From: Apostichopus japonicus | Lineage: Eukaryota > Echinodermata > Holothuroidea > Aspidochirotida > Stichopodidae | Length of the DNA stretch: 64,000 nt | NCBI RefSeq assembly: GCF_037975245.1 | Contig: NC_092564.1 | Location: 23,760,484-23,824,483, forward strand | Reading direction: 5' to 3' | In this document: positions 10,790 through 23,349 of the stretch, one piece after another | Layout of the letters: each line of letters opens with the position of its first letter | How positions within the stretch are numbered: the first letter of the stretch is position 1 | The notes under the pieces: model-generated | Databases searched by the model: none | What the model was told of the DNA's origin: nothing | The model's input: only the letters and a program-made list of their open reading frames with translations | Program-made: the position numbers and the translations under genes

Positions 10790-12700
10790 TTTATGATCAG
10801 AAGGTACCTTTGACATTTTTGGTGACCTCAGATCACATGACCGTTAAGTTTGAAAATATTCCCCTATACCATTTGCAACTTGTCCCAAAATATCAACCGT
10901 GTCACACCTTGGAACTGAGAGTTATTGCATTAAATGTCTGAAAATTAACTTTGACCTCGTATAACTCCGCACACGAAGGTCACACGGGGGTCAACCCATT
11001 GACATTTATGATCAGAAGGTACCTTTGACATCTGAAAATAGCATCGAAACTGTAAAAATCCCCAAAACATGAAAAGGTCACCAGAGGTCAAATTGAGGTC
11101 AAGGGTCACCCAGATGCAGGTCGACAATTGGATTAAATTGAAGCAACTCCCAACCCTAACGAACAATTCGTTCTCAAGTTATCGCAAAAATACTAGTTTT
11201 TTATCATTAATTGACCTTTGGTGACCTCGGATCACATGACCGTTAAGTTTGAGAATATTCCCCTATACCATTTGCAACTTGTCCCAAAATATCAACCGTG
11301 TCACACCTTGGAACTGAGAGTTATTGCATTAAATGTCTGAAAATTAACTTTGACCTCGTATAACTCCGCACACGAAGGTCACACGGGGGTCAACCCATTG
11401 ACATTTATGATCAGAAGGTACCTTTGACATCTGAAAATAACATCGAAACTGTAAAAATCCCCAAAACATGAAAAGGTCACCAGAGGTCAAATTGAGGTCA
11501 AGGGTCACCCAGATGCGGGTCGACAATTGGATTAAATTGAAGCAACTCCCAACCCTAACGGACAATTCATTCTCAAGTTATCGCAAAAATACTAGTTTTT
11601 TATCATTAATTGACCTTTGGTGACCTCGGATCACATGACCGTTAAATTTGAAAATATTCCCCTATACCATTTGCAACTTGTCCCTAAATATCAACCGTGT
11701 CACACCTTGGAACTGGGAATTATTGCACTAAATGTCTGAAAATTTACTTTGACCTCATATAACTTCACACACAAAGGTCACCTGGGGTAAACCTATTGAC
11801 ATTTTTGATTGTTGAGACGTGAATATAGCATCAAAACTGTAAGAATTCAAACATTTTTTTCTTTGCCCATTTTCTCACCGAAAATACTAGTTTTTTAACA
11901 TTAATTGACCTTTGATGACCTCGGATCACATGACCGTTAAGTTTGAAAATATTCCTCTATACCATTTGCAACTTGTCCCAAAATATCAACCTTGTTACAC
12001 CTTGGCCCTGGGAGTTATTGCATTAAATGTCTGAAAATTAACTTTGACCTTGTATAACTTTACACACAAAGGTCACCCGGGTGTCAACCCATTGACATTT
12101 TTGATCGGAAGGTACCTTTGATATCCAAATCCAGCATCAAAACCAAACATTTTCTTTTTCGCCCGTTTTCTCCCAAACTAAGCACATTTTTTCTAATGTG
12201 ACCTTTGACCTTTTGACCTTGGTTTCAAATGTAGTTTGATCTGCTGATTCCAAAAATCAACACGATAAGTCTGTACAGCCATCCTAACTCTGACCGAAAA
12301 CTTTGACCCCATATAAGTTCGCACACAAAGGTCACACGGGGGTCACCCTATCGATATTTATGATCGGAAGGTACCTTTGACATCTGAAAATAGCATCGAA
12401 ACTGTAAAAATCCCCAAAACATGAAAAGGTCACCAGAGGTCAAATTGAGGTCAAGGGTCACCCAGATGTGGGTCGACAATTGGATTACACTGAAGCAACT
12501 CCCAACCCTAACGGACAATTCGTTCTCAAGTTATCGCAAAAATACTAGTTTTTTAACATTAATTGACCTTTGGTGACCTCAGATCACATGACCGTTAAGT
12601 TTCAAAATATTGCCCTAACCAGTTCACAACTTGTCCCAAAATATCAACCTTGTCGCACATTGGCACTGGGAGTTATTGCAGTTTTAGTATTTTGGGTTTT
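10790..12700. repeat. 399-bp tandem repeat array rich in TGACCT half-sites
   Basis: The phrase GTTATTGCATTAAATG occurs at 10921, 11320 and, with a base change, 11719, exactly 399 bp apart. The first two copies are nearly identical. Shortened and diverged copies continue near 12013 and 12672. Each unit holds several TGACCT/AGGTCA hexamers (TTTGACCTCGTATAAC, GACCTTTGGTGACCTC). Twin open frames at 10945-11166 and 11344-11565 (minus) are the same repeat read twice and are not genes. Confidence 0.9.
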
Positions 12701-12842
12701 TGGACCATAACTGACCTTTGGTGACCTTTGTGGGCACCAAAAACAATAGGGTTCATCTACTCACTATGGGCCACCCACCCACCAAGTTTGATCATGATCA
12801 GTCAATCCCTTGTTGAGTTATCGTGCATACAAGCTTAAGCGT

Positions 12843-12875
<33 letters not shown>

Positions 12876-12892
12876 ACACACACACACACACA
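12843..12892. repeat. (CA)n microsatellite
   Basis: About 24 CA dinucleotides with one CATA interruption at the end of the repeat system. It is followed by CAGCAAGGAACC at about 12927. Confidence 0.95.
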
Positions 12893-13022
12893 CGCCAACC
12901 TGAATACATAGGTTCCTTTGCTTTCAGCAAGGAACCAAAAACAATAAACAATAATCAGTAAGTTGACTTTCAAGATTACGATATGTAATATCATGATCAT
13001 CACTATTAGCTTTATAATCTAC

Positions 13023-14768
13023 TAGTGTTCAAACGATTAACCTAATCGGAATCAGAATCGGTACGATTATTGCATAATCGGAACATAATCGGAATCGGTA
13101 AAAATTACGTGGAATACCAGTTATGTCATACCGATTATTCAAAACATATGGAAGGTGAAAATATCATTATTCTAAAACATATGGAAGTTGAAAATATCAA
13201 CTGATGTATTAGCTTTGTTCTTTTACTACGAAATATTAAAATAAAGACACCCTCTATACTTCTTTCACAATGTAATTTCATCAAATTAGGCTGCCAGGGT
13301 CGCCGATTTTGCTTTCCTCGTGGTTAGTGACTTCATATTTCTCGGCACAGTAAGCATGGCAGCAATACCAATTTCGCGAATTAACGAATGTGCTTGACAG
13401 GGTCAGAAATAAGCGGGGGGGACGGGCGATTCGCCCTCGCAAGTGCTGAAATAGCCCTCCTAAAGCACAATTACGAGTGCGAAAAAGAAAAAAAGAAATA
13501 TAAGAAAATCGCCCTCGTTATATCAGGTGTCTGTGTAAAATTAATTGTGACATGCGTTTGCTTTAGCTAGGAATTGCAGTTGCAGCACGAATCGCGCAAA
13601 CAGTTCTCACATCTCGCATCAAATTTGAAGCAGTGCGGGAGGGTCGCGCACAATCACCGGGAATTTCCCGCAGACTGGCAAATTACGGCCTCCACGAAGC
13701 AATTTCAGTACCAGCGACAATAACCTAAAATGCCCACAAATCTCCGACCACATGGTAGCCTTACTTCACACTAAGTCAACTGCATGGAAATCTAACCTTT
13801 CCATCTGTTTATTCGCTCTAGTTGTGTCGCAAATAAAAAATAAAAATATCCATGGAAACTGCAAATTTCGACCACACGTTAGCCTAACAACCATACTAAG
13901 TCAATGGGAAATTTAGCCTAACCATCGTTTTGCAAAAAAAAAAATGCGTAGCTTAGTTTACAACTTTCAATTTGCTGGAAATCAGCATTTGTTTGGAAGG
14001 TATGTGCTATGTCTTATAGAGGGAAGGTTATATTTTAAATTGGAGTAGTTTCTAGTTGTTATTATTTCTTTACATCAATCTGGTAACATTTTAGAGTAAT
14101 TTTAAACAAGTTACGATAGTACAATTTGCTTTTCAGTTTGATTGGCCTAAGCTTACATTTTCTAATTGAACATGAATGGAGTTAAATAGGTAACGAATAG
14201 GTATGTTTAACTTCAAGTTCGTAACATTTCTATTTGTTCATAAATGGTATAATACTCAAAATAAGTACAAAATAATGTCGGAATGAAGGCAATATGTAAT
14301 TAAAATTTACACTTTGGTAAAGATTGAAGATGGATGGTTTGTCTGAGATACTTTTTGAGATGGATATTTTGAGTAACTATTCTTAGCCCATTTCAAGCCA
14401 TTAACAGGTGACATTCACGTCGAGGTGGTTAGGCCATTCGCTTAGCACAGTGCTGACTAGGTAGGATGTCATATTTTCGTATTTTGGAAAATTAAAAAAA
14501 AAAATCTTTTTTCTTTCTTTCCGAGAAACTCCAGAGGTAATTTGGTACATGTATACAAAAGGATACCTAAGAGCCTTGTATTACAACGAAGCAAAAGGAA
14601 ACAGAGGAAAATCACAACAATAATTGTTTCTATCACAAACTTTATTGCCGATTTCATATAAATGGGATATTTTCTCATTTTCAAATATTCGGAATCGGAA
14701 TCGGCACGATTATGAAAAAAATAATTGGTAATCGGTATTTTCTGTTATGTATAATTGTTTGAACACTA
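13023..14768. mobile_element. hAT-like element, 1,746 bp, non-autonomous
   Basis: It begins TAGTGTTCAAACGATTA and ends with the inverted GTTTGAACACTA. Both subterminal regions are rich in inverted AATCGG/CCGATT words. An exact 8-bp duplication TAATCTAC flanks it (13015-13022 and 14769-14776), which fits hAT insertion. Both strands are full of stops and no transposase is seen. Confidence 0.85.
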
Positions 14769-14776
14769 TAATCTAC

Positions 14777-17300
14777 TATACTATAAGAAAGTGTTGGAGC
14801 TACAGTACAATGCAGTTGGTATGACTAACACCAGGAGATGGCTTTCAACTTCTACCTTCTACAGTAGCATCTCAATACTACAGTAAAAATAGAACATGGG
14901 GACTGTAAGCAGAGCTTGTAACTTGATGAATGTTTACCAGTCACCCTACCACCCACCTTGGATTAAATTGCGGACAAGGATTAGAGAATTTATATAGCAA
15001 AAAATTGAATTCAAGCTGAATCCCTCCAAGTGATATTAGACAGTCAAGGACAACATTGAAAAGTCAACTGAACATGTATCATAGGAACTCAAGATCAAAT
15101 CCATTTGTAATGTGCATTCACTGCCAATTAAATTGACCTTCTGTACGTTAAAAGAGGGATCAGGTATTTCTGTGAGGCTTTTGATACCTATTAGTCAAAA
15201 CAGCGATGCGTTTACATACAATGGGCCAATGGAACAAAGAAAGCAGATCATTGGTGCAGGGTGATAGGGTTGTACAGCTGCCAATCATAACGAGTTAATT
15301 AAATCCTGGAATAAGAGAAGGAGACAATACAAATAACACTCAAAACACTACAGACAGATGCTTGCACTATTTCCATTGTAAATCATAAAGCAGTTGAAAG
15401 TAAAATCTATGACATCAAGCAATATTTGCCATACATGGGACAAACCTATGATGCATGTTTTACTGTGATGTATATTTAATTGGAAGTAACCCTTAATGTA
15501 ACTACAGTAGATCTTCATGTTTACCATGATTCCTCTACTGTTATGTACAGCAGGAGTGACTGACAGTTTAAACCAACACAAAAAATATCTGTTTACCACA
15601 AATTAAGGCAAAAATTTGGAAAGTTACATTGTTGCGTCCCTGCGTACTTTCTGGTGTGACCTTGTTTGTTAATGTTACTGTATGTTTTAGTGATCTCATC
15701 TCAAGTAAGTCTAACATGTTTGCTTGAGGTAAATAGCTCTAGTAAACTTTAAAAGGGAGATACCCACAAGTGATTCTTTGCATTTAACTATGGCCACGTT
15801 TACACTCGATTCTGAGGGCAGTATTGCACCCTGCATTCATCATCCCATTTGTAAGGTAAATGTGGATCAGACCTCGCAGATTTGGAATCCAAGACTGGCA
15901 ATGATCAGATCCCACACTCAGGGTTAAATTTGTAAGTAAAAGCAGCCTGGCTGACCCCGGAATAATTTTTTTTTTTTTTTACGAGCATTATTTACGAGTG
16001 TGGAAAGAAATCACTTGCTCCTAACATTAATATTCTTTCATTTTCTTTTAAGTTAACAAGCCTCCACTTCCTGGTTGCATGGGCAGTATCTGATACTGAA
16101 CACTGGGATCTAATGTTAACCCTTGAAGGTTCAAAATCCATTGAAATTGTTCAATAATTGTACGTGATCTGATCCGTAATATCAATGTCAATGCTGCTGA
16201 TGTTCTTCGTACATATCAGAGCTAGAGCTCAGACTTTCATCCAGATTGGGGCAGGCTAAAAATAACCGAAAGAGAAATTACCAAACGGAAGTACAAATCT
16301 TCTAAAAGTGTGAGTTCCTTCATGCTGTTAACCTCAATGTTACCTCCCAGATGTTGACCGAGAGTCGTAATAGAAAAAAATAACATGTCACAGATAGAAC
16401 AAATGCCTAGAGGGTGGCAGTAACAGAAATGTATGTTCTTTAATTGCTTCGTTTTATGGGATAAAAATCAATTTATCTGTTGTTTATCATACTGAGACAC
16501 AGTAATGTTACCCTTAAATATCACAAAACGTTTGTGACAAACAAGAGTTCGTACTTGATAGATTGAATGTACAGTAGCTCGCATAGACCCCAGAAAAAAA
16601 TAAACCAGGATTTATGAGACAGATGTACATACAGACATAAAAACACCTCTTATACTGCTGTGAGTTCACTGACAATACTCTCTGAAATTCCTCATAAATC
16701 ATGCACAGAACATCACTAAATCCCTTAACACCAACATGGCATTGATTAAAAAAAAACATGAAATAATAAATGTTCCTTCAGCAAAGGTTTTAAAGGAATC
16801 AGCCATTGCAAGAACTTGATCAACTCCAAGTCTCTGACCCTAAAGGTTGTTTCAAGCCAATAATTTTGAAATTGTAGGTAGAGTACTGCAATCATCCAAA
16901 GTCAACAAGTGCCTCCATGCAAATATAAGTAGTGTAATTCAGATTTACACAGAGATGAATGCGAGGTGAACACGAGATATTGCAAAAAAAAAAAAAAATT
17001 AAAGATTCCTCAGAGAAACATCTGCATTAAATAATCAAAAATTCGATCCAGCCTCATGATCCAAATATAGCTCACTTTTCAAACCAGAAGCAATGAGAAA
17101 TGAACCTGAACGTACATGTGGCAGAACTTTTCACAGAAGCTTAGAGAAATGTAGCACTTGATAATGTGAACAGGGACTCAGTAGACTTCATAGACACAAA
17201 CAACATTAACAGTGATTTACAATAAAGTAACATCCATCGGAAAGGTAGCCCACACACCATACTCTAAACCATCTATAAAAAAGTCAGAGAGTCCAACATG
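14777..17300. other. Non-coding region
   Basis: AT-rich, with several homopolymer runs (15970, 16985). No convincing exon on either strand. If the minus-strand exons at 18-19 kb belong to one gene, this is probably part of a long downstream intron. Confidence 0.4.
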
Positions 17301-17329
17301 AATGAACAAAACAGGAACCAATCTAATGA

Positions 17330-17700
17330 TGCATCAGTAGATCTAGCACAGATCTGATCATAAAGACACTGCTGCTAATTCACTGAATGAACTAAACAGG
17401 AACCCATCCAATGACATCAGTAGACTAACAAAGATTTGATCATCAAGACACTGCTGCTAGTTCACTGAATGAACTAAACAGGAACCCATCCAATGACATC
17501 AGTAGACTAACAAAGATTTGATCATCAAGACACTGCTGCTAGTTCACTGAATGAACTAAACAGGAACCCATCCAATGACATCAGTAGACTAACAAAGATT
17601 TGATCATCAAGACACTGCTGCTAGTTCACTGAATGAACTAAACAGGAACCCATCCAATGACATCAGTAGATCTAACAAAGGTCTGAGCATCAAGACACTC
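17330..17700. repeat. 82-bp tandem repeat, about 4.5 copies
   Basis: AACCCATCCAATGACATCAG starts copies at 17401, 17483, 17565 and 17647, exactly 82 bp apart, with a diverged copy upstream. The three central copies are identical, so the array is recently expanded or homogenised. Confidence 0.95.
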
Positions 17701-18103
17701 CTGCAAGTTCAATGAAACTTCATCTCATCATAAGAGACATGCACACAAATGGATAAAACAGTCCTGAATCACTGAAAAGACTTTTAAATCTTGGATGTTG
17801 CCCATCTGAAGATAGCAGGGCTATCCACCCCCTCCCGCCCTTCCTCCACACCTTACTCCGTGGACAGAGGAAGAAGAAACAGAATGGACATATCCTGCGC
17901 AATGTCCCCGGTCAAAAGACAGAGCTCTAAGCTTTGAAACTCTGGACATCCCAAACAAGGACAACACAACAGTCCATATGCTCCAAAGAGAGACACGGTC
18001 AAGAGAAAACTGCTAATTGGTTTTTAATATCAGACATTAGAACTTTGCTGATACAAAAATTGTGTACTGTTTAGTTCAAATGTATCTAAATTTAGTAACT
18101 TAC

Positions 18104-18208
18104 CAATACTTGAGAGGGTTCCAGCTTGTGAAGGGGTGGGAGTGAAGTTGTAATCTTCCAGGGTAGTGTTGCTACTGCAATCAGAATGTCTGCTCGACAT
18201 TATTCCAC
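18104..18208 (-). CDS. Candidate second coding exon of an unrecognised minus-strand gene
   Basis: Read on the minus strand it is bounded by a good acceptor (ATTTTTCCACAG) and a strong donor (ATTG|GTAAGT). The 105-bp interior is open in phase 1 and encodes a Ser/Thr-rich segment including SSNTTLEDYNFTPTPSQAG. Phase matches the candidate first exon at 18943-18982. I do not recognise the family. The next exon would be at lower coordinates, and I could not find one before base 1. Alternatively the internal ATG at 18200 is the start and the upstream exon is untranslated. Confidence 0.45.
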
Positions 18209-18224
18209 CTGTGGAAAAATATAT

Positions 18225-18525
18225 ACACGATGTCCCCCATTTGGTAGTTGTCCACATAAGATATCATGATACATTGCCAGTTTGACGATTAGGACTGTAA
18301 CATCATCAAAGCAATGAATGTGTACCAGACTTTGTACATACTTGGAAAGTAACAAGGTAAGTCAGTGTGCATATACGATGTCCCCCATTTGGTAGTTGTC
18401 CACATAAGATATCATAAAAGTGAAAACATTGCCAGTTTGATGATTAGGAGTGCAACGTCATCAAAGCACTGAATGTGTACCAGACTTAAGTGCATACTTG
18501 GTAAGTAACAAGGAAAGTCAGTGTG
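18225..18525. repeat. 148-bp tandem duplication
   Basis: TGTCCCCCATTTGGTAGTTG occurs at 18231 and 18379. The rest of the unit (ATTGCCAGTTTGA, TGAATGTGTACCAGACTT) is shared with scattered changes. It lies in the intron just upstream of the candidate exon at 18104-18208. Confidence 0.9.
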
Positions 18526-18942
18526 CAGACACTGTCTATACTGTAAGTCTAGCATTTATTATGAATTTAATGTGCACATTACATTTACTTTAAAATATGG
18601 CAATGATTTTTCCAAAAACTGTGATTGTTCAAATAAAATGTAAATATCAAGTGAAATCGGATATTATTTTATCTGTGCTATTTGAGCATATAATAGTTTT
18701 GGTAACAGTAGTAGTGTTCTTTAATTCAATGCTTTAGATACAAGATGTTTGCTGTACTTATATAGTGCGCTTTAACTAGTACAGAGTACTTACTGACAAT
18801 TTTAAGTACAGAGTACTTACTGACAATTTTCAGATAGATCCATTTAGTCAAGAATCATGAGAAAAAGAATGACACTCAAATTTAAAAAAAAGAAACATAG
18901 TTCAGAAAATTTGAAACTGATATCAATAATATAAAATCTCAC

Positions 18943-18982
18943 CTCTCTTTGTTCTCCAGTCTTCCAACCACCACAAAGACAT
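18943..18982 (-). CDS. Candidate first coding exon, unrecognised minus-strand gene
   Basis: On the minus strand, ATG (18982-18980) with A at -3 opens a frame MSLWWLEDWRTKR ending at a good donor (AAAGAGAG|GTGAGA). It leaves one base, which completes a glycine codon with the exon at 18104-18208, so phases agree. The short tryptophan-rich start is unusual and unrecognised. A second ATG in another frame (18989) would leave phase 0 and not fit. The 5' UTR and promoter are not defined. Confidence 0.35.
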
Positions 18983-18989
18983 GATAACA

Positions 18990-20861
18990 TCTATTTTGTC
19001 AGTTCTTTTTTCAATAAAAATAAAACCTTTTTCAAGTAAAAGCAGTCATCACTCACAAAAATTCCTTCTATTGTCAAGACACTAAAGACAGTACAATCAC
19101 CCTGTGTCTACTGATAGCGGATCGACAATGCCACGGTGTATCACCGAGTAGTAATATAAATTGAGTAGCAGACTCTACATGGAGCCTGCTGTATGTATGT
19201 ACTTGTGGTATATTAAATCAGTCTGTACATGGAAGCCAATAATGCTTCCATGGATGTCCATATAATACTTCCATGGTCGCTACAGAGTATAATACTATAT
19301 TAGTAAATATGTATGGAATACTACCAAGGGATCATATTAAAGGCAGGCTATCTCCTCCCATTGATGCAAAGTCACATCCATGGTAATAGAAGGTGAATTT
19401 TTAAATTTTAGGTCAAATGATTTAAACATTTATGATCTGATAAAGAAATTATGCAAGTTACATCAATTGGAATATATTGACACAATCAATCTTACTTTGG
19501 ACGGAAAAGTTTATGATGTTGATAATTTTTATTTTGATCATAAAATATGAAAACGGACTAAAACATTTCTGTGTACAAACATGTTGTGTATTGCGTAGTG
19601 TATGTACAGTTGTATGTATGATCAATTTGATCATGTTGTACGGCACATCAATAGAGCAATACCACATTATCTTACGTACAGTACTGCAGTTGCATTACCA
19701 CTAGATAAAGTAAAATGTGAATGACTTCAGTGTGCAGGTACTGTCCACAATAAGGAATTCTATGCTTGGTTACATAAAATCTAGAGTTTTCTAACTTTGA
19801 AATTATAAATGTTTGCTGAGGGTATGCCTTTAATAGACTGAACCAAATATGACTGCATGGTGCAGAAAAACGCAAAGTGAAATATGTGGAAAACGGAAAT
19901 ATATCTAGAGATTAAACATTAAAATTCCAGCTGCCATTCAACAAAATATTGGTAGCAGTTACTCTTCTTCACCCTGGGGGTTCATTTCTTGGTACAGTAA
20001 GTTAACTTGGTCAGCCAAAAAGCATGTATTCCTAGAAATGCAGTAATTGGTTGGTATGTAAGAAGAGGCTGAACTTAATACCATCACAACATGAAATGCC
20101 GCAACATGAAAGGGTTTGTACTCTCATAGGCCACGATACTACTATGTAGGGCTTGTGTACTTTGCACGACGAGTAATTCACTTCCACAACAACCTACCTA
20201 TTAAATGTAAAACGGTCGTTAATTCTGAGATGCCTTAGTATTTTGTCAACACTAATCTTTGTAGCTGCCAATGTGTTAACTTTTTTTCAGAGCACTTAAA
20301 ATTACACTTCCTTCCCCCAATCCCATACACACTCCTTTTCAAAGTAACCTATATATTTAATACTTGCTCATCCTTTTAACCAATTTGAAAGCATTCCACA
20401 TTAATATACAAGGACCGATATCTATCAACTCTATCCAAATCTCACGATAACATTTAGTATATATATGCAAACTTGAAAATGAACCAATTACAACCAGATA
20501 AATATATACAGTCTGTCACCATTGTATGCAATGTTTATCTTACATAACTACTGTAGTCCTAATGCTGAAAAGACTAGGCTAAAGGAGCAACCACCTGTCT
20601 ATACTTATCACAGAGATCCTGGCAAAACAGATCTAGAAAGGTGAAAAGACTTAAAAGAGTCCCCAGTGGTAAATATTATTCATAGTAAAGCCTTACCTTG
20701 TGTACTTTGTGTTCTGCCATTACCTTGGCCCATCTTTGGAACTGTTGATCCATACCTCCTTGATATACCACTACTTGAAAACACTTCTCACCAATCCAAC
20801 TTTATAAATGTTTCCAAAGTTCTGATGAAAGAAAGGAGACAGCATAAACTATGAAATATTC
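18990..20861. other. Non-coding region
   Basis: AT-rich, no supported exon. Overlapping 69-75-codon frames at 19458-19704 on both strands lack splice sites or domains and look random. Confidence 0.5.
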
Positions 20862-20976
20862 CAAAACTTACTGGTTTTGGATATTTATGAGTGACGAGCT
20901 TACCTGTCTCCCCACAACCTTAGCAACCTATTTCTAAGGTTGTGGGGAGACAGGTAAGCGAGGAACAAGTAAATTC
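20862..20976. mobile_element. Minimal DIRS derivative: two terminal tips only
   Basis: It starts AAAACTTACTGGTTTTGG, like the left tip of the 6.8-kb DIRS element. The shared core CTTACCTGTCTCCCCACAAC follows, then a 14-base spacer, the core inverted, and a right tip of the AACAAGTAAAT type. It therefore consists of both termini with almost all interior lost. The near-perfect palindrome could form a hairpin. Confidence 0.75.
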
Positions 20977-21074
20977 AATATGACCGGATAGGACCATAGT
21001 CTGCAAGGTGTGGATCATGGCATAAGACTTTCCTTTGGCTGGTTGGGGACTTTGTTCAGGACAGATGTATCTTT

Positions 21075-21515
21075 ATCACATAGACCTATCACAACATAGA
21101 CCTATCACAACATTGACATATCACAACATAGACCTATCACAACATAGACCTATCACAACATAGACCTATCACAACATAGACATATCACAACATAGACCTA
21201 TCACAACATAGACATATCACAACATAGACCTATCACAACATAGACATATCACAACATAGACCTATCACAACATAGACCTATCACAACATAGACATATCAC
21301 AACATAGACCTATCACAACATAGACCTATCACAACATAGACCTATCACAACATAGACCTATCACAACATAGACATATCACGACATAGACCTATCACAACA
21401 TAGACCTATCACAACATAGACCTATCACAACATAGACATATCACGACATAGACCTATCACAACATAGACCTATCACAACATAGACCTACCACAATATAGA
21501 CCTATCACATAGACC
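21075..21515. repeat. 16-bp minisatellite, about 27 copies
   Basis: The unit is GACCTATCACAACATA. A variant with GACATATC is interspersed, in places as A-A-A-B, and a TCACGACATA change marks two B units. This points to unequal exchange of multi-unit blocks. Confidence 0.95.
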
Positions 21516-21709
21516 AATATTCATCGTTGTTGGGTTTGTGTCTCAAAAGGAGCACAGTACCTTTGGCCTTGTTTTATAGCTAACACAAAACATAGAGGAC
21601 CTAAAACATCCATGTCTTTTCTTGGAGTGGGAAGTGATTTTTCCAATGGATCAAGGAAAACTGACTGGGAAATTGTAGACAATGGAAAAGAGCAAAGCAA
21701 CTTGTGGCT

Positions 21710-21751
21710 AGGATTCGAACCAGTAACCTCTGGATAACTGGTTCGAATCCT
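21710..21751. repeat. Inverted pair of pol III B-box-like motifs
   Basis: AGGATTCGAACCAG (21710-21723) and its perfect inverse CTGGTTCGAATCCT (21738-21751) are separated by 14 bases. Each arm matches a tRNA T-loop/B box. No tRNA body or A box accompanies them. Confidence 0.6.
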
Positions 21752-21759
21752 GTTCTATT

Positions 21760-23090
21760 CTTGTTTAGACCAGACACTTAGATATTACGGACATGCAACA
21801 CGAAAGTTATCGATAAAATTTCCAAGCTTTGGACTTTTACTAATTATTTGAAAGTGATGCTTGAACAACAGAGTTAATGGACAATATAGTGGGATTTTAT
21901 TACAACGTCAGATAATTGATTAAGCTGACCTCTAGAAGCAGCAATATTGAAGTAAAAATACATACTATACAGTAGTATGACAGTATCTAAGTGGAATATA
22001 TACTTTAAAACACACATAGACAGCAAAAGCTCAAAAAAAAATGTCACCTCATTTAACCAACATCTTCTCTGAATACTGTTACTAAAGATAACTATTTTTT
22101 TTCCTCTTTTTTCCTCTCTCTTTTTGTAACAGGTTGAAGATCAATTTTTTTCCCTATTCATTTGTTCATGCTTTCTTTCCTCTACAAGCATTCAGCAAAT
22201 GCACTTGGGACTGACAGATAACTGCATGGATGAAATAAAATATTATGTCAACAGCTGCTGTGAACATTTCCCTGTGTATGTACAATGGAACGTACACAAT
22301 TGATAAATACATGCCACTCAACTTCATGTTGCAAAGTTTGGTATCTAAGAACCACAGTCATGTCTTCTACAGAGCAAATGCACACCAAAGTAAAGCTTGT
22401 TAGTTATGTCCCATTGGGTGTCCCAAAAAAAAAGTATATACTGTATGTATTTAAAAATATCTTTGCTATATCCATGAAAAAAAACCACTACCACTGTGTG
22501 TAAGTTAATAGTAAGTCTTTGATTGTCAGCTAAACCTAGTTTTTGCCCTCATTTGCATTTAAGAATCGGGGAAGAAAACATCATATGGTGGATTTAACTG
22601 CCAGAACTGGCACCTTTTGGGAGAGGAGGAGAAATTTATACTTCCTTACTTTATGGAATGCTGTTAACTAACTGAACAATCCACGTGATATACACAAGTA
22701 TACATAAGTATACATAAGTAAAGTGCAATTGCAGTCAATGAATAGACAGTGCAGTTGGAGTTACACACATAATTATATGGTAGTCCATATTGAAGATCCT
22801 CTATCCTCATTTGAAATCAAACTTAACTAGTTTAGCTTTAAGGAGAAATAAAATCTGGGGTTTTTCAGTGACCTCATAGTAGAGACTAATACTCTTACAC
22901 CCTCTGTGAAATAACTAGTCAAAACTACCTTTCCCTGAATTTCCAGGAATTTTTGAGTTATATTTTCAAATCTACTGTGTTGGCCGCTTCAAAAATGACA
23001 TCAGCGAGCCACATCGTAAGTTAACAAATTCCCTCTCTGCATATTGAACTGTTAACTTGGTCTAGGAGATTGTTCGGAAGTTGGTGCAAA
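21760..23090. other. Non-coding region
   Basis: AT-rich, with homopolymer tracts at 22033 and 22100. No supported exon or RNA gene. Confidence 0.5.
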
Positions 23091-23348
23091 ATGCCGGAGT
23101 GCCAAGCATTTGGTTACAAGTGTAAACAGGAGAGGGGAGGAAGGAGCAGGGAAGGGAAGGGAAAAAGATATTATGATATTCCTGACGGGAATAAATTTCT
23201 AGAGAAAAGAGAACGTACAAAAGGCACAAAAGCACCAGGCTTGCCCCTCTGTTCCAGAATTGTTACTAATATTGGAAGAAATGTTTTCAAGCATTCGTGT
23301 TGCTTCTGTAGAAGCAAAAGAGCGTACTGCGAAACAGTATTCTCTTAA
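23091..23348 (+). pseudogene. Decayed THAP-domain fragment
   Basis: The 85-codon frame starts MPECQAFGYKCKQ, has KRYYDIPD in the place of the usual F-x-x-IP, then LCSRIVTNIGRN and ends near YCETVF, where THAP zinc fingers have C-x2-H-F. The layout (MP-C near the N-terminus, an aromatic-IP block, an LCxRWLxNIG-like block, terminal CE-x-x-F) fits the DNA-binding THAP domain of about 80-90 residues. The final zinc-ligand histidine appears as valine, the conserved tryptophan as isoleucine, and the frame stops at once. It could also be an exon with an unrecognised donor, but a relic of a THAP-type transposase or gene is more likely. Confidence 0.45.
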
Positions 23349-23349
23349 C

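Noticed and set aside
10945-11565. Two nearly identical 73-codon minus frames
   Set aside because: They are adjacent copies of the 399-bp tandem repeat; the identity comes from the repeat.
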